From Bryoerythrophyllum caledonicum (taxonomy: Eukaryota > Streptophyta > Bryopsida > Pottiales > Pottiaceae): 64,000 nt of DNA. Location: NCBI GenBank assembly GCA_963971425.1, contig OZ020523.1:16550867-16614866 (forward strand). The letters are read 5' to 3'. Under the pieces are notes generated by a model. The model saw only the letters and a program-made list of their open reading frames with translations. It did no database searches and had not been told where the DNA came from. The position numbers and the translations under genes are program-made. Below are positions 19,207 to 30,520 of this stretch, piece by piece. Within the stretch, counting starts at the first letter, position 1. Every line of letters starts with the position of its first letter.

Positions 19207-22200
19207 TTCAGCCTGGCGTTCACGAGCATATGGATCTCCAGGCGCCGTAGTTGGGAAGCAGAGTTGACTGCCTCCGCCTGTCGGGACGCCTCCAACTCCT
19301 GACGTATATGGGTCAGCTCAGCCTCTAGGGTGCCCACCTGATCTTGGAGCTGGGTATACACTAACCTGGGTACGGTACAGGTCCGTTGCTCCACATAAAG
19401 GCTACGAATCTGGGTCGCCGTCGTCAAATTTTGCTCTAAGGCGGTTGCCAGGGCCTGCATGCCAACCATCACCATGTCTAGGTTGGAGGTGAGGATCCGC
19501 TCGGGGGGTCTAAAGGCCGACGGTTGGTGATGTTCGGGGTGTGATCGCTGGGAGCCGCATCTGTCATCTCCACCTGTGGTGAGAAGGCGTCCGGAGCCTC
19601 TCCATGAATTAGCTCAGTGTTGGTTGTGGCGTCGCTAACTGGTTGCCCCTCCCTAGTCGCTGCTGATAACTGATGAATCTCCTGTCTCGAGTCAGAAGAT
19701 AACATAATCTGCTGCGGGGCCTCATCACTGGAGAACGGGTGGTAGATGCGCCGTTTCTTCGAGGGTGGAGGCTGGTTGGGTGGCGACTCCTAGAGTTTTG
19801 TCAGGCTTGAGTCAACTACGCCCTGCTCCAAGATAATCCGCTCGATGGAGTCCATCTCATCGGTCGAGTTCGGGCCTGGTGACTGATCGAAATCTCGTGA
19901 TGGTCCAACCCGGGCTGGTCGAGTGGCTGGGTGCTCCTGAATGACCTCCAGGTCCTAGTCGAGTCTAGGACGCTTTCGTGTAACTGAGGGGATCGGTGTG
20001 GAGCCCGTTGTCCCTTGTCATGTCTCCATCTGAGTCGCACTTCGACCCTTGAAGTCGCCGTGGCTCCTAGAAGTGCCCGTGATCACTCTCTCTGTAAGAG
20101 CTGGAGTTTCCATGTGGGTGTCCTCACTCCCATCCTCCGCCACCTCCTGATCATCGCTGGACTCCAAGGCTGCCCGCGAAGGGCCAACTTCCGTGAATGA
20201 ATGCTTCTCCATCGGTGAAAAACCATCTCTGGAGAAGGGCCTCAATCAACTGCGCACCCGGGACCTCCTTCATACCTTTGCGTGCCTGGCCCAGAACTCG
20301 TCTGAGACTATTGAGCACCAAAGGTGTCCAGTCTACGACCTCGTGCTTGGCTTGAACTGCTTCGTATATATAATGAAACAGGTTGAGTGCGTGGTCGTCT
20401 TCTTCAAGCACAGCACCTCCAGAAGGGCCTTGATCCTAGGCTGGTAGTGGTCCCTAAACCCAGACACCCAAACTCCATCCATCTGGAAATCCTCATCGAT
20501 CAAGAAAAACCTTCGGGCAATGCTCGACTTGTGCTCCTTGTCCACCTTGTAGGCCTTGAGCCGCCGGGTTCCAGTCAACCCAAAGACCTCCTGAATCACC
20601 TCCAATGTCAGAACCACCTCCACTCCTCTGACCCCAGCCCGAATAAGAACCAGAGCCCCTCCGGCCTTGTTCTCTGGGGGGATTATGCCTTCAATGAATT
20701 CCTCCACTTAGTCTTGGCGCGGCGCAAGCCAAGTATACTCTTAGAAGACTCCCAACCTGACGTCTCCGGCCCATTTGTCATCCCCAGTCTCCTTCCAGGG
20801 CTCCCACTGAACTCAGGGCAAAAAAGTCCAAACATAGACCGGCTCCTCCGCAACCAGCCTCCGTGGTTCTCGAGTGTACTTTTTGGCAAACCGCAATCGG
20901 GTTGGAGTAAAGTCCTCCGCCGTACCTGGAGACGACACCATCTGGACACCCTGGTGCTGTAGGTGTGGTTGTCTCCGGTAAAGACAGCTGCATGGGTCGG
21001 GCAGGAGTCTGCTTGGTTACCCTCTGGTGGTGTATCACTTGGAATCCTCTGGCTTCGCTCTCCGGAGGGTTGCCATCGATCGGAGTAAGGAGAATTTGGC
21101 TTCTTGGCTGAGCAGCTCATGGTCCACTGGGTGGTGTGACCACTTTTGGGGGTGCGCCCCGTCCGGGTACCACTATATCCAAAGACTCCGGCCGTGGAGT
21201 GACTGGGCTCCCTTGGAGTGATTGAATCACTGGAACCCTAAGACAATTGTCCGGCAGTGGAAGTGTCTCCCCCGTGGCTTTTGCCGTTGCCATTAACTCG
21301 AACTGAAGCCTCGTCCTGTGCTTCTTGGGCTTGGACCTATCAAACGCCGCATTTTCAATGTTAGATGCCTCCATCCAATTCTAGAGAGTTAGAGTCGGCT
21401 TACCTGGCCAGTATTTCCCCGTGTCCAGTCCAGCCCAGGGATACCACTGATCCTTTTCCCAAAGGCAAATGACTTGTTCTCCCTCTACCTGGTCCCGAAT
21501 ACCTTGGTGGAAAAAACTATCTTTCCACAACTCAAATAGCCCAGGACCTTGGAGTTCCTTACCCAGTAGTTTATCCCGCCTAACACTAGAAACCCTAATT
21601 TTAGATGGAATTGAAAATTCCGTCCCCTTGTTTGCTAGGCCCATGTATCCACTAGATGTTTTTCTAAGGCTTAACAGAATCTGAGGAAAATTAAAGGGCT
21701 GACCTGGAGTGTCTTTACTGGCCACGTCTTTCGATACTTGGTGGTGCTCCTCTCCTATTCGCTAGTTGATCCCCTCCTCGCCTTCCTGTCGATGAAACCG
21801 CCTTCGCACGTCGTAGTCGTCCAAGTCAGTGCTTCTGAAGCCGTAGCTCACGGGCTGCGCCATGCGCCGCCTGGTAGGCGGCTACAGGTTGGTGTCGAGG
21901 CTCACCTCGTCCAGCAGGTCCTCCGACAGGCCGTCTTTGTTGTTGTTGTTCGCCTTCTCTCGTTCCTCCCCACCGCTCACCTTACGATAGCGCCTTCGAT
22001 CGCGTTGGCTTCGGCGCTGCCACGTCGAGCGCTCTTGGCTCTGAGGTCTTGCTCATCGTCTCTCCTTTTGTGAACTTCCCTGCAATACGTTCCGCCACAT
22101 GCGTTGAGCTTGGGTTCGTGTGCACCTCCTTCAAAACCCCAAGGTATGGGTTGGAGGTTGACCTCGCCTGCCTCGCCTCCCTCGGCTCCTCGGTGTCAAT

Positions 22201-22232
22201 CTCCTTTGTTGACGTAGGTCGGATTGTCCTCC
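19207..22232 (-). pseudogene. Gypsy-2 extra 3' ORF (plant transposon protein-like)
   Basis: Downstream of integrase in the same sense. Reading from about 22,070, the frame includes DGLSEDLLDEVSL, then SKDTPGQPFNFPQILLSL, a basic stretch, and at 20,707-20,150 a folded-looking part (VVLTLEVIQEVFGLTGTRRL, then FRDHYQPRIKALLEVL, then a region ending LLQRWFFTDG). This resembles the 'putative plant transposon protein' domain found in extra ORFs of plant gypsy elements. The final part (19,475-19,210) is a predicted coiled coil (LQDQVGTLEAELTHIRQELE). Frames switch several times and TAG stops occur near 21,880 and 21,770. Such ORFs sit where env-like ORFs sit in Athila-type elements. The function is unproven. 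Confidence 0.5.
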
Positions 22233-22447
22233 CACTACGGGAAATCGGCCTATAAATGACTACAGCACAAATGACTAGCCAGAAAACAATTACTACAAAA
22301 TTACTCAGGATCAGCAGACGCTGCCCGGATCTAGCTAGTTAGCTGCCCTAGTAATTTTACAGTAATTTAAGTTTTCGCGGGCAGAGAGGTGATGAGAACC
22401 ATGTGACGGCCAACATCGTTCATATCGTCATCCCTGTGTTTTCATCC

Positions 22448-23015
22448 ATGCTTCATCTGGTAGTGTTGACGTGGCAAGAAGGTGACTGACTAGGGTTGTG
22501 CCTTAGTGATTCATTAGTGATACGTTTGAAAAGAATTACTCTCTCACTAGAAAATAACTAGCTACAGTAATATATGTTAGAACTCAAAAAAAACTCATGG
22601 ATATTTTTAGAAAATTGCTGAAGTAGATGGATGTCTACTTCTGTTGGACATTGCTGATGTGGCAAATAGGTGATGACTTGGATTGTATTCCAGTAATTCC
22701 TTAGTAATACATTTGGCACAAATCACTGTGTCACTAAAATATTACTTGGTGTAGTGATATATTTTATAACTAAAAAATAATTTGGGAATACTTTTTAGAA
22801 AGTTGCTGACGTAGATGGATGTCTACTTTTGTTGGACATTGCTGATGTGGCAAATAGGTGATGACTTGGATTATATTCCAGTAATTCCTTAGTAATACAT
22901 TCGGCACAAATCACTCCATCACTAAAATATTACTTGGTGAAGTAATATATTTTATAACTAACTTGAGGATACTTTTTAGAAAGTTGCTGACGTAGATGGA
23001 TATCTACTTAGTCGC
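22448..23015. repeat. three ~185-bp tandem units in CACTA-2
   Basis: Units share GTAGATGGATGTCTACTT, GATGTGGCAAATAGGTGATG, CCAGTAATTCCTTAGTAATA and ATATTACTTGGTG. The GTAGATGG anchors are at about 22,623, 22,811 and 22,992 (188 and 181 bp apart). A more diverged unit precedes them from 22,448. They are probably subterminal transposase-binding repeats. Confidence 0.75.
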
Positions 23016-23640
23016 CACTACACTAATGATGTTCATTAGTGTTCGCAACACTATTTACGAACTTAAACTCTAAATGTCAATTACCGTACTAATGTAACAA
23101 CATTAAATGTCAATTTAAACACTAATTGTCAATTTCTGTAGCTTTTGCCGTTATTACATTTTAACATATTGACATTTAGTGTTGGTTATGTAACAATATC
23201 ATATGCCACATTTCATTGCAAGTCACCCAAATCTCGCCACATGTCAAAAGCAAACCTTCCATGTTGGGCTGATTTTTTCAAGGTTGAATTTTCAAATGAT
23301 GATTTCGGGGGCAATTTTTGTCCAATTTGAGAGTTTCTGGTGCCTATCTAAACTGATTTGAAAAGACACTTCCAATGGCACCTTACCCATCTTCAAATTC
23401 GTCTAAAATAAAAAGTTATAGCGAATATTTTTGGGCAGATTTCTTGAGTTTTGGTTGAAAGTTTGAGGAGGCATATCTTTATCAATTTTGCACCAATTCT
23501 GTCGAGTGAGGTGACCAACTTATGTGTTTTTTTAAGGAGATTCCATCGGTATATAGTAAATCTTCTAATTCGTCGTGATGCAAAAGTTATGAGCAATTTT
23601 GTTAGGCTGATTTTTTTACATTAAAATTACTACCACTACT
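23016..23640. repeat. noncoding part of CACTA-2 with TTTAGTGT MITE-like motifs
   Basis: At 23,016-23,180 the motifs CACTACACTAATGATG, ACACTAATTGTCAA and GACATTTAGTGTTGG resemble the MITE family at 58.2-58.9 kb. 23,200-23,640 is AT-rich with no gene seen. Confidence 0.4.
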
Positions 23641-23641
23641 T

Positions 23642-24345
23642 AGTCGCCACCTTGTCCACCAGGGTTTTCTTCTTCTCAAAAGCTCCTGGAGGCTGCGGAT
23701 TGCACTACTCAGCCATCAAGCTCGTTGCATTTTCCAGCACGCTTCTAGAGTGTGCGTTTGCGAGGGGGACTTGCGTTGGTCCAGCGCCGCTCGGCCACCA
23801 AGCTCACGGCGGCAATGTGTAGCCGGTGACGAGGAAGGTGTTGTCGCTTCTCTTGCTTGCTGTTGTTGCTTCTCTTGCCTGCACGATCTGCCATCGCATC
23901 AACCGTGGACGTTGTAGCCTTCACTAGTTTTCTGTCTCTTCGCGCCCGCCGTTGTATGCGTGTGGTTGTTGGTGGCGAAGCTTCTCTGAGGGCGTGGGTT
24001 TTGTGAGGTCGTGTATGCGTGTGTCTGCCTTGATTCAAGCAAGGTCTGTGAGGGTTGTGTGGGTTGGTATTGGAACGATCTGTGGGCTTCCGAAGCACCT
24101 CAGTTTGGAGACAATCAAAGGCAGTAATGAGATAGGGTTTGAGATAGTTCTCTCTCAAAATCTCGAAGCAGTGAATCTCGAAGAAGTGGGTTTCGGAGGT
24201 GCATTGCGGACGAGCGGGAGGGGAGGCGGAGGTGAGGGCGCGGTGAGAGCTTTTGCGGCGGCGTGGGAGAAGCCGTTGCAAGAGCTGGCGGCAGGCAAGA
24301 AGTTGAACCGCAGTGGAAGATCAGCTTTGAATCAGTTAACAAGTA
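23642..24345 (+). other. GC-rich exon-like region upstream of the Dicer-like exons
   Basis: This region is richer in G+C than the element around it. It stays open in several frames on both strands and ends at a consensus donor CAA|GTAAGT at about 24,342. A plus-strand stretch reads LETIKGSNEIGFEIVLSQNL and later AAWEKPLQELAAGKKLNRSG. None of its three frames splices cleanly to the next exon, so its role as an upstream exon or a second captured fragment is unresolved. Confidence 0.3.
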
Positions 24346-24525
24346 AGTTTGTATCTCATGCGCATCTTCGTTGCATTGATGTTGAGGGGAAATAGCGATT
24401 GTAATTTGGTAGAAATAATTTGGTTATTGGTGATGGAATTTTCGAAGATGGAAGGTGAGTTGCCAGAAACTCTACCTAGTTTATGAATAGCCAAACTGCT
24501 CTTGAAGAACCGTATCTGTCTGCCC

Positions 24526-24790
24526 TAGTGATTGTGTAGTGATTGTGTAGTGATTGTGTAGTGATTGTGTAGTAATTGTGTAGTGATTGTGTAGTGATTG
24601 TGTAGTAATTGTGTAGTGATTGTGTAGTGATTGTGTAGTGATTGTGTAGTGATTGTGTGGTGATTGTAAATCGATTATGTAGTGATTGTGTAGTGCTTGT
24701 GTTGTAATTGTGTTGTGATTGCGTGGTGATTGTCTAGTTACTGTGTGGTGATCGGATAGTCATATCTTGGTTTTGTTGCGTGGTAATTGC
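24526..24790. repeat. 11-bp minisatellite in CACTA-2
   Basis: TAGTGATTGTG is repeated about 18 times, first nearly perfectly and then degenerating (TAGTAATTGTG, TGGTGATTGCG). It sits in the intron-like gap just before the exon at 24,817. Confidence 0.9.
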
Positions 24791-24816
24791 GTGGTGATTG
24801 CGTGGTGAATGTGCAG

Positions 24817-25470
24817 GTTGTTGAATATACATTCAACGTGGATTCAAGATTGAATGACTTTGAGGGGCTTGGAGATGCTGCACATTGGTTGAAACGCAAC
24901 AGAGACTCATTGCTGAAGGACTCTTTGCATGCTTTGCAATAAACTGTACCCGAAGGTTTGTCTGTCTCTCTTGATATAATTTTATGCATCATATCTTAAT
25001 TTTGTTGAAATTTATCCAGGTAGCGTCTTAATTTTTCTCAAGCTGGAATACGGCTTCCTCGGCACAAGAACTTCAAGGCGCAGTCGACAGAGGTTGACTC
25101 CAAAGGTCTATCAGTTGATAGTGATTCTTTTCCGGAAAAGGTGAGACATCATTTTCTGTTATTTAATGTTGCTCTTGCATTTTGACCTTTGTTTGCTTCG
25201 TCTGATAAGTATATTGGCGTTGTTCACAGATTACAAAAGGACGTGAAGTGTATCATATTTGTGGAGAGGAGAACGGCTGCCAGAGTTATTGCAAACTTAG
25301 TGAACCACTAAAAATGTCTCTCCGAGTTTCTCCAGGCACGGTCCATTTGTGGAGAAAATGCTGGGATAGCCACCACTCGGGGACAACAACAAACCACAAT
25401 AGCTGAGTTCAATCAAGGACATGTTGACGATGTTTTCTTTACAGCTATGATATTCGAAGGAGACGATTAA
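24817..25470 (+). pseudogene. captured Dicer-like (DCL) helicase fragment, three exons
   Basis: Exons 24,817-24,955, 25,020-25,140 and 25,230-25,470 have GT-AG borders with matching phases (1 then 2). Spliced, they stay in one frame: an uncertain first part, then LTPKVYQLIVILFRKR, then LQKDVKCIIFVERRTAARVI, and after a gap QQQTTIAEFNQGHVDDVFF and TAMIFEGDD. This is the helicase C-terminal half of plant Dicer-like proteins: the pre-domain 'SPKV-LI-IL' block, 'CIIFVER-TA', and the 'Q-x4-FxxG-V' and 'T-x4-EEG-D' motifs. In-frame TAA codons at 24,940-24,942 and 25,309-25,311 and the lack of PAZ and RNase III domains mean no working Dicer. The exact DCL class cannot be told. A related SF2 helicase is the alternative. 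Confidence 0.75.
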
Positions 25471-26201
25471 ATCTTTGTGTGTGCACTTTTTTCTGTGGTT
25501 TCTTACTGACAACTGAATAATGACTAGAGTAGAAGTAGAATTAGTGCTTGCAATCTTATTATAGCCTATAGGCAATTTATTACTACCACATTAACTAAGA
25601 AATTACTAAACTAACACTGCATAATGACTCAACCTAAACTGCATAATGACTAAACAATAATTTGACAATATACAAAAAAACTACCAAATAACTATAGAAT
25701 GACTGCATTCAAACCACACAGTAACCAAATAATAACTAGACCAAAACTAAAAATAGTACATGCATATCTATTATGGGTAAATTTACACTACCAGAATAAT
25801 TAAGGAATTACTAAACTAACACTAGACAATGACTAAACAATAACTAGGCAGTTCACAAAAAAACTATCATTGTCCACATCATTGTCCACGTCATTGTCCA
25901 TGTCAACTGCCACGTTTAATTCCACGTCACACATAAATCCACATCATCATTCACCATAAATTCCATGTCACACTCAAATCCACGTCAGTAGCCAACTCAT
26001 CAATGTTCGGGGATGATGGACCACATAGGCAGATGGATGAGAAGTCCACGTGGGAAAAAAAATGACTACAGAAATCTATTACTCAAAACTATTACTATGC
26101 CCGAACAAAAATTTTCTTAGTCATTCCCTAGTAATACAGGTCATCTATGACTCAACAATGACTAAAATCGCTAGTCATTGATGCCTCGATTTCCCGTAGT
26201 G
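25471..26201. repeat. CACTA-2 right subterminal region
   Basis: Noncoding and AT-rich, with repeated AACACTGCATAATGACT, AATAATGACTA and CCACGTCA-type words. It ends in TCGATTTCCCGTAGTG, the right terminal repeat. Confidence 0.6.
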
Positions 26202-26204
26202 TCC

Positions 26205-27572
26205 TCGCGGCCGACTGATGTAGTGAAACCGGACCCGCTTCCACCACCGACTCGACTAGTGCCGGTGTCACCTCTGCCACAGTCCGCGCTTTAGATGCGC
26301 GGTGCTGCTCTTTGCTGGCGCCGCCTCCTACCGATCTACGGGTCGCCTCGCCCTCCTACGCCTCCTTCGCTGAGCCGGCTTTGTCACCCATGAGCAGGCT
26401 TGTGCGGTCCGCCGTCGTCACCAGCTCTTACTCTTCCGGCGATGGCGGTGCTCCCTTTGTGTCCCTCCTTGTCCTTGCTGTAGGTTTCCACTCCTCCGAC
26501 TGTCGTTGGTGGCTCGAGCTGCAACCCCCGTCGTTTGACTAGGCCAGCTCCACGCTTACCCTGTGATTCCTTTCACCCTGGCCATGTGTGAAACCCTGGC
26601 CATAGCCATCGCTTTCCCTACTTCTAACTTCGCTTGCTTCCAACTCTCTCCTCCTAACTTCTACTCCAAAAACCCTCTCCCTACTGCCCAGCTCCCAAAA
26701 CCATGAAACTCTCCGACCTTCTAAATTAAGTCCTTCGTCGCCATAGTTAGCGTCCTCCTTGCAACTCCTCTCCTCTCTGAAAACACCGCACCAAGAGTGT
26801 AGACACGTTCTGTAGAGAGGGACTTAGAGTTTCATCTCAGCTGGATGACCCTCATCCAAGTTGAATGAAAAATCAGAACTTTCATCCCTTGTTTTTCTTT
26901 CTCTCCAATTTTGCGGCTTTTCTTTTTCTTTGGCTTTCTCTTTATCTTTTTCAGCAGCTTTTTCTTTTTCTGCTACTTTATCCTCATCCTTCCCTATTCC
27001 TGCATCTTTTTCTTTTATTTTTGTCTTTTATTTTTCTCTTTCAAAGACTTTTTCCCGTGTTTCTTCTTTTCGTTTTTTCTCCTCTTCTTTTTCATTTGGC
27101 TAGCTACCCCGCTGCTCCTTTCTGTCCAGCCTCTTCATTAATTTGTTTCTCTTTTTTTTTCGATCCCGGCCATCCCGTTTCTCAGGGACTAACCCTGGCT
27201 CTTCGTGATCATCCTGGTTTGTATCCGGGTTACCATAGGGCTCTTGTTCGGGTTCGGATTTCAGACTGAATCTCGGCCACTACACTCTTTGCCAATCTTG
27301 GACCGGCTCCCAGTCGTGACCCAGTTGGATTCAGCTCCCTGATCCTACTCCTCTCCGGGGTCCGTTTTCGGAACAGAGTCCTCTCCTGGGTCTTTTCCCT
27401 GGTCCTCCCACAAACTCCGGTTGGTTCCCGGTTCCGGCTCCCAAACCACTTCCACAACGGTGCAACCCAAAGAAAAACCCCAACTTGGTTCTTCAATCTC
27501 CCGTTCCTCTCCCAAATTGTTACTTACCTCACCGGTTGTCATGTGGTGTTTGGATTCCGAGGTGTGGCCATC
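26205..27572 (-). pseudogene. Gypsy-2 region between integrase and extra ORF, Lys/Glu-rich
   Basis: The minus strand of about 26,870-27,110 is a purine tract that reads as repeated KEK, KDK and AEKEK motifs, for example near EKEKAAEKDKEKAKEKEKPQ, i.e. a highly charged segment. On the integrase side (27,542-27,345) is GEEREIEEPSWGFSLG, then EPEPGTNRSLWEDQGKDPGE. Frames shift and stops occur. It is likely a spacer or the N-terminal part of the extra ORF. It is interrupted by CACTA-2 at 26,204/22,230. Confidence 0.4.
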
Positions 27573-28780
27573 CTAGATGTCTTGTTCCCTGGCGCTCCCG
27601 GTCTCCACTGTATAATACGGGCTGGCCGCTCTACTATCCCTCTTCTGCTGCTCAACCAGTCCCCGGGTTGACTCATCCGGGCTGACGGTGATCACCTGGT
27701 CCATCTCATAGAACCGGTAAGGCTTCAACTTGTTGATGTTGACTAGGATGGGATTGGGCTGGAAGTTGTCCACCGTGACCAGGAGGGCCGTATTGTTGGA
27801 TAACTAGTATTGTATTCGGTAAGGCCCAAACCACCGGCTCTTCAATTTCCCGGCGTGATCCTTGTGGCCCTTAGAATACCAGAGCACGTGATCGCCCAAC
27901 TGGAAATCCTTTTGCTTGTAGTGTTGCTGACTCCATATTGTCCGGTCCCATTGCTTCACTCCAACCCGATCCAAGGCTGAAGATCAGTAACTATCCATTT
28001 GCTCCAAGTCTGCTACCCGGGCTGTCAAGACCCTGGTTGGGTTGTAGTTCGGCTGGCCCGTCACCGTCTTTGTCGGCACGATGTACTCCGTTGGCATGAG
28101 GGGATGCAGCCCGTACACCAGCTGGAACGGAGTGTGCCCAGTAGACACTTTATATGCCGTTTGGTATGAAAATAGCACCGTCAGGAGGTGCTCATTCCAA
28201 TCAGTCTGTTGGTCATTCACAAGTTTGGTCAAAAGCCGACTAATCACCTTGTTTGTACTCTCCGCCTGGCCATTACCCTGGGGATAAGAAGTGATCGACG
28301 AGGTATTGGATTGCCTTGTTGATGAAGTGGGTCCCCTAGTCACTGACTAGTGTCAACGGACACCCGTAGCGAGTAAGTATGTGCTCATAGAGAAACCGGG
28401 CAGTAACCGCTGCCGAGTTGGTCTTTAGTGCCCGGGCTTCCACCCACTTTGTGGCGTAGTCGGTGGCTACTAAGATATACCGGCAGCCTGACCGGGATGC
28501 CATTGGCTTGATGGGGCCAATAAAATCCAGCCCTCACTTCATAAAGGGCTCCGCTGGCATACTCGTCACCAATTGAGCCAGTCCCGTGTTTGCCATTCCT
28601 CCGACCCGCTGGCACTTATCACATGCCCGGCAATATTCCGAAACGTCTTTGTAGAGGTTTGGCCACGAGTAGCCGGCGTCTAGTATCTTCCGGGCGGTGA
28701 TCTCCTAGGAAAAATGTCCACCGCCACTGCCGTTGTGTAACTCCTTCATGATTAGGTCCGATTGCATCGGATCTAGTACT
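27573..28780 (-). pseudogene. int: Gypsy-2 integrase
   Basis: Minus strand. The zinc-binding region lies near 28,760-28,600 (LHNGSGGGHFS, then CRACDKC). The catalytic core starts GLDFIGPIKP near 28,535, with the first Asp in this block, the second Asp in LTLVSD near 28,345, and the Glu in YPQGNGQAESTNK near 28,270. A C-terminal WFGPYRI block lies near 27,825. Frames change at about 28,700-28,615 and again near 28,385-28,343. In-frame stops include TAG in VSD-x-GTHF, where Gln is nearly invariant, and TGA in MK-x-GLDF, where Trp is usual. The core otherwise keeps the DDE residues. Confidence 0.85.
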
Positions 28781-30520
28781 CGCTGGAGGACTAAGTCCTG
28801 GCCACGTTTGTGAAGAATGCCGCTAATGAGGGTGAAGGGCAACGACTGCAGGGTTAGCTTCCGTTGCTCGTCCCTTGTCAACTTCGGGCGTAAGATTCCC
28901 GTTTGGAGGTACGACACCACATCCGGCAGCCACTCGGGTTGGACATAAAACAACCCGGCGTCGCCGATCTGGTCTTCAATGCCGGTAGCCGGCTCTCCGT
29001 TGGGTAGTCGGGATAGGGCATTTGCGACTCCGTGTGACTTCCCCGACTTGTATACCACTGTGAAGTCGTATTCTTGGAACAAAAGTAACCACCGGGCAAT
29101 CCTTCCAGACACCTGGGGCTTGTTAACCAAATAAATCAAAGCCGTATGATCAACAAAAAATACCACTTTATTACCCAATAAATAATGCCGATACTTGTTT
29201 AAGGCATACACCATTGCCAGAGCTTCACGCTCCGTGGTCGTATAATTCTTCTCGGCGGAATTCAGCAGCCCGGATGCGTAGGAGATGGGCTGGTCGCCCT
29301 TGCCGGTCGGGTTCTGGGCTCGCATTGCCCCTACGGCAAGATTGGAGGCATCCGTGTGGATGTGGAACTCCAAGTCCCAGTGAGGGACAATCAAGATCGG
29401 GGCGTCTTGGTAACGCCGTTTGATGTCCAGCCAGGCTGCCTCACATTGGTCCATCCAAGCAAACTCTTCGGTCTTGCGCATGAGTCTGGTGATTGGCTCC
29501 ATGATGTGGGCGTAGGATTTACTGCAAATCCTTTTGAATTGGGCAAACCCGTTGAACACTTGAATGTCCGCCGGCTTGGTGGGCTTGGGCATTCGCTGGA
29601 CTGCCTCCAACTTCTTCGGGTCGGGAAACTTCCCAGCTTTAGACAGAATGTGTCCGAGGATGATTCCAAAGAAGACAGGAAAGACACACTTCTCCGGATT
29701 CAGGCTGATGCCGTACTCCCGGCACTTCTCAAAACACTTCTGAAGCTTCTCAAGATGAGTGACCATGTCACTGTAGACGGTAAAGTCATCCAAGAACAAC
29801 TTCATAAACACGTCGATGTAGTCCCGGAAGGCCTTGTTCACCGTTCGCTGGTAGGTAGGGGGTGCATTCTTCAACCCGAACAGCATAACAATCCACACAA
29901 AAGCACCCCAGTCCGTCACGAAGGCGGTCTTATATTGGTCTTCCCGTGCTATCTTGATTTGATGGTATCCGGAATATTCGTCCAAGAATGAATACATCTC
30001 ATGCCCACCCACTGTGTCCAGGACCTGCTCCGTAAATGGCAATGGGTACGGGTCTTTCTTCGTGGCAGCATTTAACTTCCGGAAGTCAATGCAAATCCGG
30101 AGCTTCCCGTTCTTCTTCGGGACCACGATTATGGGAGATAGCTAGGCTGCATCCTCCACTGGGCTGATAAACCCGACTTGTAAAAGTTTGTCAAGGTCAT
30201 TCTCAACAATACTTGCATAATTTGGGTTCATCCGGTACCGGGCCTGATGAGCCGGCGGGATGTCTTTCTCCAATTCAATCCGGTGTTCGGCCAAAGAAGG
30301 TAGAATACCCTTGAGATCCTTGTATGTCCATGCAAACACGTCCTTGTATGCATGGAACAAAGCTTCAGCCCGGGTCATGAGTTCCGGGGTCAAGTCGGCA
30401 TTGACTTGGAGATACTTGGGCTCTTCCGGTGTCCCCACATTGATCTTCCGGAGCTGCTCAGCCTCAAGTAGACTCCAGCCGGCAACCTTCATTGATTGCA
30501 CCTTAACCCGGGCTCACGTC
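28781..30520 (-). pseudogene. pol: Gypsy-2 reverse transcriptase and RNase H
   Basis: A frame running from 30,501 to 28,705 is broken at about 30,140 by a single TAG within EDAA-x-LSPIIVVPKKNG, where Trp is expected. Conserved parts in order are FAWTYKDLKG, VVPKKNGKLRICIDFRKLN, a FLDEYSGYHQI block (Glu where Gly is usual), the catalytic box FLDDFTVYSD near 29,800, then RNase H (HIHTDASNLAVG near 29,360, TEREALAMVYALNKYRHYLLG, ANALSRL near 29,010). RT length and order are normal for plant gypsy elements. Apart from the TAG this part is well preserved. Confidence 0.92.

Larger units (their letters stand above)
22233..26201. mobile_element. CACTA-2, DNA transposon carrying a Dicer-like fragment
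   Basis: The terminal inverted repeats are CACTACGGGAAATCG at the left and its complement at the right. The target duplication TCC is perfect (22,230-22,232 and 26,202-26,204), and the Gypsy-2 flanks rejoin cleanly when it is removed. The interior has subterminal AGTAAT/TGACTA motifs, three ~185-bp tandem units, an 11-bp minisatellite and exons of a host-like helicase gene. No transposase was found, so it is non-autonomous. Confidence 0.92.

Noticed and set aside
23745-24281. A 178-codon Arg/His-rich minus-strand ORF in CACTA-2
   Set aside because: Its composition looks like the antisense of a Gly/Val/Ala-rich G+C-rich strand. No domain and no supporting splice or start context.
29356-29991. 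A 211-codon plus-strand ORF across the Gypsy-2 RT
   Set aside because: It lies exactly antisense to a well-conserved RT/RNase H domain. Codon structure explains the open frame.
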